A stretch of DNA of 64,000 bases from Trichosphaerium sp. ATCC 40318 (taxonomy: Eukaryota; Discosea; Flabellinia; Trichosidae), in assembly GCA_038496445.1 (NCBI GenBank), contig JALMLS010000385.1, positions 248,001-312,000 of the forward strand. Reading direction: 5' to 3'. Both the position numbers and the translations under genes were made by a program. Shown here one piece after another: positions 11,785 to 22,607 of the stretch (the first letter of the stretch is position 1; each line of letters starts with the position of its first letter). The notes below the pieces were generated by a model. The model did not search any database and had not been told where the DNA came from. It was given only the letters and a program-made list of their open reading frames with translations.

Positions 11785-13452
11785 ACCAACCTAAAGTGCA
11801 ACATGTAAAAAATAAATAGAATGCAAAGCTCATTGAGTCCTTTAACAGAATACTCTTTCAGTGGTATAAACCTAAATATGCTACACCACTCATTGAAGGG
11901 GTAGTTAACGAAATGCAGAACAGTAAAGGATATGCTAAAGCAACATAAAATAAGTATGAAGGAAATGTTCAGGAGAAAACCCAAGAGATGTTGCTTAATA
12001 AAACAGAAGTATACGTGACTGGACATGGTGTGGTAATACAGCATTGGTGGCGACGCTGTGGCATCCACACCGAACTCCTCAAGTGTTGTAGTGTCGCTGG
12101 TGTTTACAGACACGTGCTCAAACAAAGTCGTCATCCGTGCATTACAAAGAGGCGTTAGAGTAATGAGGATGCAAATACAGCGATGAAAGCTATTTGGTGA
12201 TGTTAGTGGCGTATTCGGAAAAAGCTCTCTAGTAATTGTGGTGTCAATGAAAACGCGGTATCCATTTTTACAGGCTGGGAAGATGCAGAACCTGGTTGAT
12301 TTTGCGAATAGGAGGCAGAGAAGCTTGAGAAGGCGTACTGAGATGTTGAGTAAAAGTGACACTTTTATACATTAAAACGCCTAGTGTAAGCTTGATACTC
12401 TACGCATAATGCAGTAGTAGTTAGTCGCCAGCCAGGAATATACAAGATAATATTCTTGTTTCATAATGATTGCTAAACTTGTATTTTTTGGTACGTGTTT
12501 TTTACATGAACTACAGGCCAGTCAAGGAGAATACGCATGTCAGTCTTTATTGATTAAAGCGTCCCTTATATCTAGATCATTGAAGGTATACATGGCAATG
12601 TCAATTGTGTTTAGAGCTGCACCAATGACTTTTAATTATCACACGTGGTGTTTTGGTTGGATTATTTTTACTGCGTTGTGAAAATACTTGTAGTTTTTCG
12701 TTGTGAAACCTTAAAGTAGCTAGCTGAAACAACGCTGTCATGATGTTTTCTCAATCAAAAAAAAAAACAAACTAAGCTTGCATAGTAAAAAGCGCTTCAA
12801 AGACCTCAGTAAAAAGCCAAACGTGGAAGTCAAGGTTTGGGGTATACCCTATGAACTGATGCATCTAAAAGCAATGATAAAGATGATTTTTGCGTGCTTT
12901 ATGAGTAAATGACGACAATGAGCATGCTGTCATCATACTGAACTTTCAATGAGGTTAATAGATGCTCCAGCAAATTGTTTGATAGCGTTGCCACCAACAA
13001 ATTTACATGGAGTTGTGCTTAACAATCCCACAGCGTCAGTGTTCGAGGTAGGACTACCTTCTTTGTCACACATTATAACGAAAATCACAGAAACGAGATT
13101 TGTATGAGCCACCACGAGAAAACACGTGAATCAAAAATAAGTGAGTTTTGCGACAACATAGAAGTACCAAGCTCTCTAAAAACAGGTTCAGAACTACCTT
13201 ATCCAAAAAGAAACGAATGAAAACAGCTTGTTTTATCTATCCATACTTGATAACTCGCTATTAGGGAGAAAAAGGGGAATGATGCCATCGTGTTGGATAT
13301 CCTAATCACGTGATAGGTTGGCGCATCAAAACGAACAGGTTCGTTCACAGAAGATAAACAGTGGACAAATAGTTTGACGCTGGTCTTTTTATAAATCACG
13401 TGACCATAAACCAACAACAACAACTCTTCTTAAAGCAACTTATCTCATACAA
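11785..13452. other. Intergenic region with no well-supported gene
   Basis: A long minus-strand ORF (11523-12362) lacks an ATG start and overlaps the last exons of the plus-strand gene. A short plus-strand start at 12466 (MIAKLVFFG, then a GTACGT intron) could be a decayed secreted-protein gene, but nothing downstream supports it. TATA-like and CACGTG motifs cluster near 13300-13400. Confidence 0.4.
13385..13405 (+). promoter_or_regulatory. TATA-like box and CACGTG motif upstream of the Reeler-like gene
   Basis: TTTTTATAAATCACGTGACC lies about 50-65 bp before the ATG at 13453. It combines a TATA-like run with a TCACGTGA palindrome, the kind of site bound by bHLH factors. A second TCACGTGA is at about 13304. 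Promoter role is inferred from position only. Confidence 0.4.
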
Positions 13453-14276
13453 ATGAACATTAGACATATTCTTCTCCTCTCATGCTTATTTTCAGGATCA
13501 CTAGCCTTCAGCGTTGGTGCAGTCAGTGTATGTCCAGCTAACAGCGGCACGATATGCATGGGTATGTGCTCAACAAACGCTACATGGGCTTTCAATTACA
13601 CCACTAATCCCAACCTACCTCCCAAACACCAATTATACTTTCACTATTACAGCTAACGCAAATGCAACTTACAATGTGCGTCTTTTATTCGTTTTACCCG
13701 AAAAACTGTAGACTCTTTTTCTCCATTACTTAATTCCTTTTGTTCTCAGGGAGCAACAATATCGTTCTACACTGGTGAAGCTCCGTTTGGTTCTATTGTT
13801 GGGACAATAGATTCTTATCTACCGTGTACTCTGGCTACTGACACAAACCTCTTTTCTCAACCCGCCTGTCATGGCTCTCTTCGTCACACAGATGGAATAC
13901 CAAAGGATATAAATATACCATTCACATGGACAGCTCCAGAAGCTGGAACTGGTACAGTAACCATGGGTGTACGTTACTTTTTCCTTAAAATATTACAGTT
14001 CATCGTACTAAATCCCATATTTAGTGGTGGTTTGTTGTAGCACGTCCAAATGGAGACAATTCTATGTGCGTATGGGTTTCAGGAAGCTCTGTTATTAACG
14101 AAGTAATCCCTACACCTCCAACCCCACTACCTACAACAGAGGCACCGATTATGTCAGCTGCACCTCCAATTGCTGATGAGGCCCCAATCATGCCACCTAC
14201 TACTCCAACTTCTTCTTCCTTTGTTTTAACGGCTACCATCGCATTGACAGCAGTTGTATTGTCCTTACAGTTATAA
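13453..14276 (+). CDS. Reeler-like GPI-anchored surface protein
   Basis: Signal peptide at the start (MNIRHILLLSCLFSGSLA), then one extracellular domain: CPANSGTICMGMCS, an N-glycosylation-rich strand region, CTLATDTNLFSQPACHG, and FTWTAPEAGTGTVTMG. The last stretch has the W.AP..G.G.V pattern of Reeler domains. A Pro/Thr/Ala-rich stalk follows, then a hydrophobic C-terminal tail (SSFVLTATIALTAVVLSLQL) as in GPI-anchor signals. Introns fall near 13676-13750 and 13967-14040. Near 13622-13630 the frame shifts by one base in a CCC/AAA run: the downstream frame continues the same domain without gap, so this looks like one surplus base (assembly error or recent mutation). Reeler assignment is from pattern recognition; the surface location is well supported. 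Confidence 0.65.
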
Positions 14277-14772
14277 AGTAGAGTGTTTTTCTTCTTTCAT
14301 GTGTAGTTGTATTTCATTTTTTCTTGGAATAAGTGTTGAGTTTTCTTGTTTGAAACAATTGTAACTGGACTATATATCATGTTGGGTATGGTTTTCAAAT
14401 GTGATTTGATTGGATGGGTTATGTACGAGCATGAATACATGACGTGCTATGCTTCTTTAAACCATCAATTTCATGACTTGAGTAATAAGAGGAGGCAATA
14501 TGTTACGTAAATGGTCGGATCCTGTTCTGAGATATCGGTTTTGGTACGCGAACAGTCTGAGTTTCTGTTGTCAAGTGACTATTCATTTCTTGGATTTCTG
14601 CCATCCTAACGTCAAAGAACTCTTGCCACAAACTTGCCTTTATTAAAAAAATATGTAGCTTTTCACATTAAGTAAAGGAGAACTCCTGTTTGTAAAGATA
14701 GTACATGCTCTGTTGAGTACTTGATTATAAGTAAATAGTAAACGCTTGCCTTAACGGATTAACCTTACCCTG
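14277..14772. other. Intergenic region
   Basis: Nothing recognisable; AT-rich spacer between the surface-protein gene and the BTB-like gene. Confidence 0.5.
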
Positions 14773-16083
14773 ATGGACGCATCAGCAAGAACTTTGGTTC
14801 CAGTGTCTCTGTATGATGGCGACAGGCTACAAGAGTGTAGAACCGTGTTAGAGGATATAGTTCAAAAAATACCAGTATTAAAGCATCAAATACAAATAAA
14901 GAACACGTCTGGAGATACTTCCGATTCTCTTGTATTGAAACTTGGTCAAAATGTCTCTCAGAGATCCGTTTGGAGTAAGTGAAATATTACGTCGCACAAC
15001 CACTTTAATCGCATCCTTAGATGTTATAAACATACTTGGAAATAAACTGAACATAAAAACCATCAAACAAGGCGACTTAGCACGTGTTACTATCGCAGCT
15101 GATTTCTTAGGATGTCAGGTACTTTGACTTGGTTATTATAGTCACCATAAAATTTGAGTGTTGGAAACGATTGTTTTTGAGGACTTGTAACGGTAATTTG
15201 TTGGTAGGAATTATATGAACAGCTGTTGATGCAACAAGCCAAAAATGGCTCTTTCCCACAAGAATTAAACAACATATTTAAAAAAGTTGATATTTCTAAG
15301 CTTCAGCATGACCCTAAAGCAGCACTGCAATTGATGCAATACTGGACTCTAAGCAAAAAGATAATCGTAACGAGTACGTTGTAGTACAAATGTAAATAAC
15401 TGAGCTCACAACACTCCAGAAAAGATTGTTGAAAACAACAAAGGTTCAGAAGATGTGTTTCAACTTGTTGAGAACATCAAGCTTTTAAACTCTTTCTCCG
15501 GTTTTCCGAAGGAATGCACTTGTATTGTCTTAAGATGTTTTGAGTTTTTCAAGGAGCAACTAGTAGCTGGTGAAGGTAAAAGGCACATCAAGAACGGATA
15601 CTACAACGAGTATGTGAAGGTAAAGGAATACTGGGCGAACAACTATTTCATTAGAGTCTACTGTGCTCTTCTCCCTCCAGTTCACATATATAAATGTTTT
15701 GCTGATAACAAGGCAAGGTACCTCAACAATTCGTTCATCCTTTTCGACGTGCTTATTTTATGTAGCCTTTTTTGGAATCATCTCGAAAGTATAACATACA
15801 AAAAACTATTGGACATAGCCTTGCAATATGCGTTCAAAAACAAGAGTATCAAGATATGCTATAACATGCTTTGCAAGTTTGCTGTCAAGGCGGACAATAC
15901 ATGGTATCGTCGCTTTAAGTACTACATGGATAAACTCAACGTAGGCTTGAATTTTGCTTTAACATCAGAAAAGATGCAGATATGCTCGCTACAGTTTGTA
16001 ACAAAATTCTTCTATCTGGCAAATCTAGCATGCCATACACTTTTAAGCTTCTATCACTAGTGGTGGTAGCTACTGATGTATAA
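14773..16083 (+). CDS. BTB/POZ-like protein with helical C-terminal region
   Basis: Five or six exons. The N-terminal part (SLYDGDRLQECRTVLEDIV, then VINILGNKLN and LARVTIAADFLGCQELYEQL) has the order and spacing of a BTB/POZ fold, a protein-interaction domain often used as a Cullin-3 adaptor. The rest is helical and might correspond to a BACK-like region. Introns: about 14974-15020, 15118-15208, 15373-15420, 15718-15766 and 15903-15946. The last intron uses a donor just after TGG ('GTATCG'). This restores a frame ending in KLLSLVVVATDV at 16083, matching the end of the decayed paralogue at 44728-46002, so the ORF reading on to 16060 in the other frame is not used. Comparison of the two copies fixed the exon joins. 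The BTB call is inference; the paralogy is directly visible. Confidence 0.6.
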
Positions 16084-18790
16084 TTGTTGATAAAATAGAG
16101 ATTAATGCGTATGTCCGTTTTGAGTACTTTATCACGTGTTACATAGTGTTTTATTCACGTGTTCATATGCTCATGTTAATCTCATACATATTAGCACCTT
16201 TGCGTACAAAAAACAATAATACTAGTATTATGGATACCAACGCTCCAAATTAAACAAATGCTAGATGGTTCTGTTTCTGAAACGTGACGTAATAGCTGTT
16301 GACGGCATTCTTACATACGTTTAGTACAAACTAAGCCTAGCTTGTTTTAGCGCACGATGGTGAATTAAAGTAGTTTTTACCCGGAGTATCGGAGAATAAA
16401 CAAGCATGCTTGTGCTGTAATAGTGCAGTAATTTGCGTGAATTCTGTGGATAGAAAACAGCTTGTATTCCAACATAAAGGATTCTAACAAACTTAAATTA
16501 ATATTAAACAACTTTTACAAACAAGAACTATATAAGCATTTAGTAAATGACCCAAGAAAAGTAACTTTTCTGGCTACTTTTGTTATTTTCTTGGACAACT
16601 GTGCCTATATAAGGGAGACGTTCGGAGAAAATACGCTTTGGTGTCTCTAGTGTAGCTACACAAACCGATTTACTCTACCCTCGTCAATCCCTAACCATGG
16701 TTGAATGATTTAAGTAGAATGTTGTTGACTCCATTGGAGTTCTTTTAGTTTTTTACGTCATATTCGTCACAACGTCTCCTTCTAGCTTTCTGTTTTTCGG
16801 TTTTTCAGAAACCTAGTGGTGTATAGATAGCAGAGGCTACGGAAGGGTACAACCCATTACTACTTTAAATGTACTCTATTGATTTATTTACTAGGACCCT
16901 TGATCGTTGTAGCGGCATGAAGAAGCTCTAGCGTTTGACGCCTGACTTCTCGCTGGATCTTTTTCACTCGTATTACTTTCAAGCAAGAAAACTGATAACG
17001 GCCTTACTTCTCTTAGTGCGTCATAAAACCGACTGCGATTAAGGACAAACTCTGTTTTACAGTTTTGTATTTCGCTTCAAAAAGTGTGTTCAGTTTCATT
17101 TTTCTTTTTGTTTTCTCGGTGAAAACCCATCGTTAATACAAGCACACATGCTGTTTGATGTGGGAACGAGTAACCAAGAATTCTACAAGGATTTTTCTGA
17201 AGTGCTAACACACCTCTAAAATAACTACTTGTCTAGATATTACTACACGAACGCTGCAGAAAGCGAAAAAAATCTTAAATAATCACAAAAAAACACAAAA
17301 AAAGTCACATGGCAGTTCTCGTCGTGTGATCCTTAATGCGGGTTTCGAAAAGATGTTTTGGTCTTGAAGTAGTTGTAGTTATCACGAAAATTGGTTCCAA
17401 ACATTTCATCTGTTTTCAGCTCCTTGGTAAAACAGTTTGTCCTGTTCTTTCTAAGCTGTACGAATTTGTCTGCTTCAAGAGCTCAGCATCATTGCGAAAC
17501 TCCCACGAGGGGTAAATAAAATACAATTCTGTAAAAGCGTACTCATTTGTATGTTGTCCTTATCAAACACTATTTCTTTTCTCGAAATGTAAGAACTAAG
17601 TTATGGGAGATCTCGGAGTTATGTTCAAAAATTCGCAAGAAAGCGAAAAAACTACAGAACCAGAGGAATCACTACTCATTCACAAGATATCACTCACAGG
17701 TAGGAAAGTTGACAATAAGGTACGTAACTCACCTTGAGTTTTTAACACCTAGTAACCATGCTGTCAGCGGTCAATGTACAAGTTGACCTTGTAAAATAAA
17801 TTCTTTGGGCAAACGAGATTTTTAATTTCAAGAACTGTTAGCAAAAAACATTCAGTCTGCCCGCTGTCACTTTTGACAGAACTTGTAAATTGTACATGTT
17901 TAAATGTGATCTGCTGGGAGCAGGCGTAAAGCGAAAAAGTCACGAATCCCGTCTCAAACCCACGTGATAAAACCAAACTTATTTATTTATATTAGACATA
18001 GTGGCGTTTACAAAGCCTATTGTTTTGCTGGTTTGAATTGTTGTTTGAGTTTTTCACGCTACAACACTGTTGACGGCGCTATTGACAGTAGGTAGGCGCT
18101 ATTTGTAGCGCTAGTACATTTTACACGTACGTCAATACAGTTCGTTTTTTATCACGTAAAAACAACGTCGAACAGTGTTTGAGTCTAATCATACCAATAC
18201 GTTGCTTGTATTGCGATCTCTTGCCAAAGGTAATGTGAGTTGACATTGAAAATTGCGTACGCATTTTCAAACAAATAGTTCACATTGCGGCTGTACAACC
18301 CGACGTTTAGACTAAGGGATGTTGGCAACTTAACGTACAAGTTAACAATCTAGAGGCAATTACACATGACTATGATGTAATCAGAAAGTTGTTTGGTTTT
18401 AGTTTGATACACGCTCTTATTTGGCCAAATTAAAAAGCAGGATTACAGTTGTCTTTACGCACTGTCATGACTACGATTCTCAAATGAAACATGAGTTAAA
18501 CAATATGATCCAAAAGTCGTACGTTCCCAGATAACACCGAAAGAGAAAGCCAACTATTTACATTTCTGAGAATCCCTCAATACTCAACAGCTTTGTGTGA
18601 ATATTGTTTTGGTTGATGAAACCAATCTACAGCGCGGTTAGCTCGTACTCACCTGCGAAGTAGGCACCAGTTATAGTAATACAAATGCGATTAAGTACTT
18701 ATAGCTAAATTTTGCATTGGCTTGCTTTGGTACGTCTGGCATAGGTTTCAGCATGGTTTCAAATACTAACTCATTGAGTATTTTCGTTAG
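16084..18790. other. Gene-free repeat-bearing region
   Basis: No coding region supported. It contains copy 1 of the dispersed 1.2-kb repeat (about 16370-17520). The rest is AT-rich single-copy-looking DNA with several CACGTG motifs (near 16133, 16157 and 17962). Confidence 0.5.
16370..17520 (+). repeat. Dispersed repeat, copy 1 (about 1.15 kb)
   Basis: Related to 22608-24004 and 24370-25655 in the same orientation. Shared landmarks in order: CGGAG..TCGGAGAA.AAA, TTCTGTGG.TAGAAAACAGC, GTTGTTGACT, CTCGCTGGATC, GTGCGTCATAAAACC, TTTCGAAAAGATGTT.TGGTC and the end CGAAACTCCCACGAGGGG. No ORF is preserved among the copies. It could be a non-autonomous transposable element or the remains of one; no terminal repeats or target duplications are evident. 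Confidence 0.7.
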
Positions 18791-18793
18791 ATA

Positions 18794-19854
18794 CAGGTCT
18801 AAAAAAATATACCAGTTTTTTTGGTATATACCACTTTTATACCACTTTTTTATACCAGTTTTTTATGGTATATACCAAAAAAAGTGGTATATTTTGACCG
18901 AAATATACCAAAAAAAGTGGTATATTGACCAAATATACCAACAATATACCAAAAAAAACAGGTATAAAAGCAGAAAATATACCACTTTTTTTCACCAGAA
19001 AAAAAAAAATATACCACTTTTTTATACCACTTTTTTTAGGTATATACCAGGTATATACCACTTTTTTATACCAGTTTTTCATGGTATATACCACTTTTAT
19101 ATACCACTTTATGCCTACTTATGGTACACCTGCAATTCCAGAAAATACACTTTATTTAATACACAGTTTGTGAGCTACAAGTTTTGGACAATGTCCACTA
19201 CAGTTACATTACTATGGGCATCTGGAAAATTCGTCCATCTCTATGAGCTTGCTGTACCTACTGTAAAAACATGCTGCGCACCTAATGAAAGTGGTCCCAC
19301 CTGAATCCATCAATTACTAAGGCCTACGGAGGTCGGTTAATGTATATCAAACGAAAATAAAATAAAACTTTGTCTGGTACCCACGAACGTCTGTATAATA
19401 CCTGCAATGTATGTTCCTTAATGTTGGTACTGGAATCAGGTCCTGTGGTTCGAATGAGCTTGGTTTGGTTAGATTCTATGATATACTAAGGTCCCTACGC
19501 ACCGTTCAATGTATGACGTCTATGATCGTTCAACAAGAAAACCCATTACCAAAAAGCTCCTTAATGACCTTCTTGAAGCATACCATAAAAGTGGTATATA
19601 CCAATAAAAAGGTGGTATATACCACATACCATAAAAAAGTGGTATATACCACTTTATATACCATTTTTAGAAGGTCTCATTATGTGAATGAAAAGTGGTA
19701 TATACCACTTCCATATACCACTTTTTTATTCACTTAATTTCTAAAAAAAAGTGGTATTTCAAAATGGTATATACCAGTTCATATACCATTTTGTTGAAAA
19801 AAGTGGTATATACCATAAAAAAACTGGTATATACCACTTTAATTTTTAGACCTG
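18794..19854 (+). mobile_element. Non-autonomous DNA element with CAGGTCTAAAAA ends and TA target duplication, copy 1
   Basis: The ends are inverted (CAGGTCTAAAAA at left, its complement at right) and flanked by TA on both sides (18792-18793 and 19855-19856). TA duplication suggests the Tc1/mariner group. Both terminal thirds are packed with palindromic units based on GTGGTATATACCAC. A central 480-bp part is unique within the element. No transposase frame exists; the translated 'KVVYT' repeats are an artefact of the palindromes. An inverted, nearly identical copy lies at 20700-21759. Confidence 0.8.
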
Positions 19855-20247
19855 TACAAAAGCAGGCAACGGTGGCACCAGTATGGCTAAGAGAAATGAT
19901 CTTTGGTGACATTATTTGTTTGAGCCATGATAGTGTTTATAGCAACATCTTCCGTCCTTGATGCTGGAGCTACACTAGTTATTTGCTGATTCTAAGGAGA
20001 TTTTATTACCACGTTAATGGCTTACAAGAAAACACGCCTTGTATTTGTACACCACACTTTTCTCATAAACCTTGCATAAGCTGTGTATCTAATCGTCTCA
20101 TCGAACCAACAAGGTGAACGTGGGTTATGTTACTGCGATGTGGGAAAAAAATTCTTGTGAAGTTGTTTCTGATTGTGAACGAGCTTAGTGCATTACAAAC
20201 AACCCCAAGGCTTGCAAGCTACAAAACAATTTGGGTACACATAACAA
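19855..20247. other. Spacer between element copy 1 and the nested palindrome
   Basis: About 390 bp of non-coding DNA; nothing recognised. Confidence 0.4.
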
Positions 20248-20525
20248 CTGAGGAGATGTACAGAATGAAATGAATTGATTCCGAAAAAACACGAAATGTT
20301 CCGAAAAAAACACGAAATATTCCAAAACATTCCGTGTTTTTACTGGTAAGTAGATTGCCCTGGACAACCACATCTTAACACAGTTGAAGCAAGAACTTTT
20401 GGTTAGTTTCCAAGAGCATTGCAATGAGCAGCTGTTCTTGTTCCAAAAAGTGACATAGAAAGAATGAGAAGTGTCACTGAGACACAGTACAATCAGTGGT
20501 TCCTGATATGGTGATTTGATTTTCT

Positions 20526-22167
20526 TTCATTTAGTGTTGTATACACGACTTTCGTAGTTTCTGTGTTGGAAGTGCTCCTTGCTTGTGCTACAGCAAATCA
20601 AGATGGTTTTCCGTGCATAGCGAGCACTTTCCAAGTGATTCAAAAGTGATTTGAAAGTGCTTTATTTTCGCTTCATAACACCTTGGTAGAAACGCTCTAC
20701 AGGTCTAAAAATTAAAGTGGTATATACCAGTTTTTTTATGGTATATACCACTTTTTTCAACAAAATGGTATATGGATTGGTATATACCATTTTGAAATAC
20801 CACTTTTTTTAGAAATTAAGTGAATAAAAAAGAGGTATATGGAAGTGGTATATACCACTTTTCATTCACATAATGAGACCTTCTAAAAATGGTATATAAA
20901 GTGGTATATACCACTTTTTTATGGTATGTGGTATATACCACCTTTTTATTGGTATATACCACTTTTATGGTATGCTTCAAGAAGGTCATTAAGGAGCTTT
21001 TTGGTAATGGGTTTTCTTGTTGAACGATCATAGACGTCATACATTGAACGGTGCGTAGGGACCTTAGTATATCATAGAATCTAACCAAACCAAGCTCATT
21101 CGAACCGCAGGACCTGATTCCAGTACCAACATTAAGGAAACTATATTGCAGGTATTATACAGACGTTCGTGGGTACCAGACAAAGTGTTATTTTATTTTC
21201 GTTTGATATACATTAACCGACCTCCGTAGGCCTTATTAATTGATGGATTCAGGTGGGACCACTTTCATTAGGTGCGCAGCATGTTTTTACAGTAGGTACA
21301 GCAAGCTCATGGAGATGGACGAATTTTCCAGACGCCCATAGTAATGTAACTGTAGTGGACATTGTCCAAAACTTGTAGCTCACAAACTGTGTATTAAATA
21401 AAGTGTATTTTCTGGAATTGCAGGTGTACCATAAGTAAGCATAAAGTGGTATATAAGAGTGGTATATACCATGAAAAACTGGTATAAAAAAGTGGTATAT
21501 AAGTGGTATATACCTAAAAAAAGTGGTATAAAAAAGTGGTATATTTTTTTTTTTCTGGTGAAAAAAAGTGGTATATTTTCTGTTTTTATACCTGTTTTTT
21601 TTGGTATATTGTTGGTATATTTGGTCAATATACCACTTTTTTTGGTATATTTCAGTCAAAATATACCACTTTTTTTGGTATATACCATAAAAAACTGGTA
21701 TAAAAAAGTGGTATAAAAGTGGTATATACCAAAAAAACTGGTATATTTTTTTAGACCTGTAGAATCACTTGGAAAGCGGTTTGAAAGTGATTTGAAAGTG
21801 ATTCCAAAGCGATTTCTAAGCGCTTTTTTTCCTCAAAGCATCAGTATCGGTTGTAATACATCTAAGGTGCACTTGCGAAATAACAAAATTGCAAAAAGTG
21901 CACCTACAACATCAAGAGATAAAAAAACTCATGTAGAAATCGCTTTGGAATCACTTTCAAATCACTTTCAAACCGCTTTCCAAGTGATTCTAAGGCGTTT
22001 CTACCAAGGCGATTAGGAAGCGAAATAAAGCGCTTCCAAATCAGTTTTGTATCACTTCCAAAGTGATTGTTTTGCGCAAAAACCATCTTGAGTTGCTGTA
22101 GCACAAGCAAGGAGCACTTCCAACACACAAAAACTACGAAAGTTGCGTGTACAACGTTAAGTGAAAA
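20526..22167. mobile_element. Foldback-type element interrupted by a TA-flanked element
   Basis: Removing 20700-21759 leaves two inverted arms of about 240-250 bp separated by about 80-100 bp. The arms share GACTTTCGTAGTTT, GTGTTGGAAGTGCTCCTTGC and repeats of AGTGATTTGAAAGTG. No ORF of its own. Long arms with a small loop resemble foldback or MITE-type elements; no clear target duplication was found. Confidence 0.6.
20700..21759 (-). mobile_element. Non-autonomous DNA element with CAGGTCTAAAAA ends and TA target duplication, copy 2
   Basis: An inverted near-identical copy of 18794-19854, of almost equal length (1060 against 1061 bp). It is flanked by TA (20698-20699 and 21760-21761) and inserted in the left arm of the surrounding palindrome. 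The high similarity suggests recent mobility or gene conversion. Confidence 0.8.
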
Positions 22168-22607
22168 AAACTTCTCCACAAAACTAACCTATCGAGTACC
22201 AGTGATTTTACTATCTCAATGACATTTCTTGTTCTTTAGACAACTTCGCAAAATATATCGCGATTGCAAAAAGCTGTTTTCAACTTTGTTGTCTTTCAGC
22301 ACACTTTTTTTGTTACGAACTGCGCTGCAATGCTCTTGGAAACTACCTACTAAAAGACCTTGCTTCAACTATATGAGATATGGTTTGGAGATGGTAAAAA
22401 CACGGAATGTTTCGGAATATTTCGTGTTTTTTTCAGAACATTTCGTGTTTTTTCGGAATCAATTCATTTCATTCTGTACATCTCCTGAGATCCAAGCAGG
22501 ATAGTTTCTTTCAAATTTGCCCAAACGACTGCTGCCAAACCATACAATAAAAGTGGTAGTAGTAGCTATAAAGAATGCGCATGTGGTAGTGATATAATAG
22601 ACTGTTG

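Larger units (their letters stand above)
20248..22489. repeat. Outer inverted repeat enclosing nested elements
   Basis: The left arm (about 20248-20430) and right arm (about 22318-22489) are inverted copies that begin with CT.AGGAGATGTACAGAATG and include runs of CCGAAAAAACACGAAAT, followed by GTTTCCAAGAGCATTGCA. Between them sits a second palindrome (about 20526-22167), itself interrupted by the TA-flanked element at 20700-21759. The order of insertion is thus outer, then inner, then the TA element. Confidence 0.65.

Noticed and set aside
11523-12362. 279-residue minus-strand ORF with hydrophobic segments
   Set aside because: No ATG start. Its C-terminal half is antisense to the exons of the secreted-protein gene, whose splice signals and signal peptide support the plus strand.
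12466-12681. Short ORF with a possible signal peptide and a GTACGT intron
   Set aside because: Splicing the intron does not lead into a recognisable or long frame; at best a remnant.
12933-13115. 60-residue minus-strand ORF
   Set aside because: Starts with a non-ATG codon and has no continuation.
15900-16060. C-terminal frame ending LACHTLLSFYH in the BTB-like gene
   Set aside because: Comparison with the paralogue at 44728-46002 shows that an intron here shifts to the frame ending VVVATDV at 16083.
16462-16650. 62-residue ORF in the dispersed repeat
   Set aside because: Not conserved as an open frame in the related copy near 24560.
18717-19961. ORFs with repeated VVYT/YIPLF wording
   Set aside because: They are translations of the GGTATATACC palindromes in the TA-flanked element, mirrored on both strands and in the second copy; no coding signal.
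21249-21716. Mirror ORFs in the second element copy
   Set aside because: Same artefact as in copy 1, in inverted orientation.
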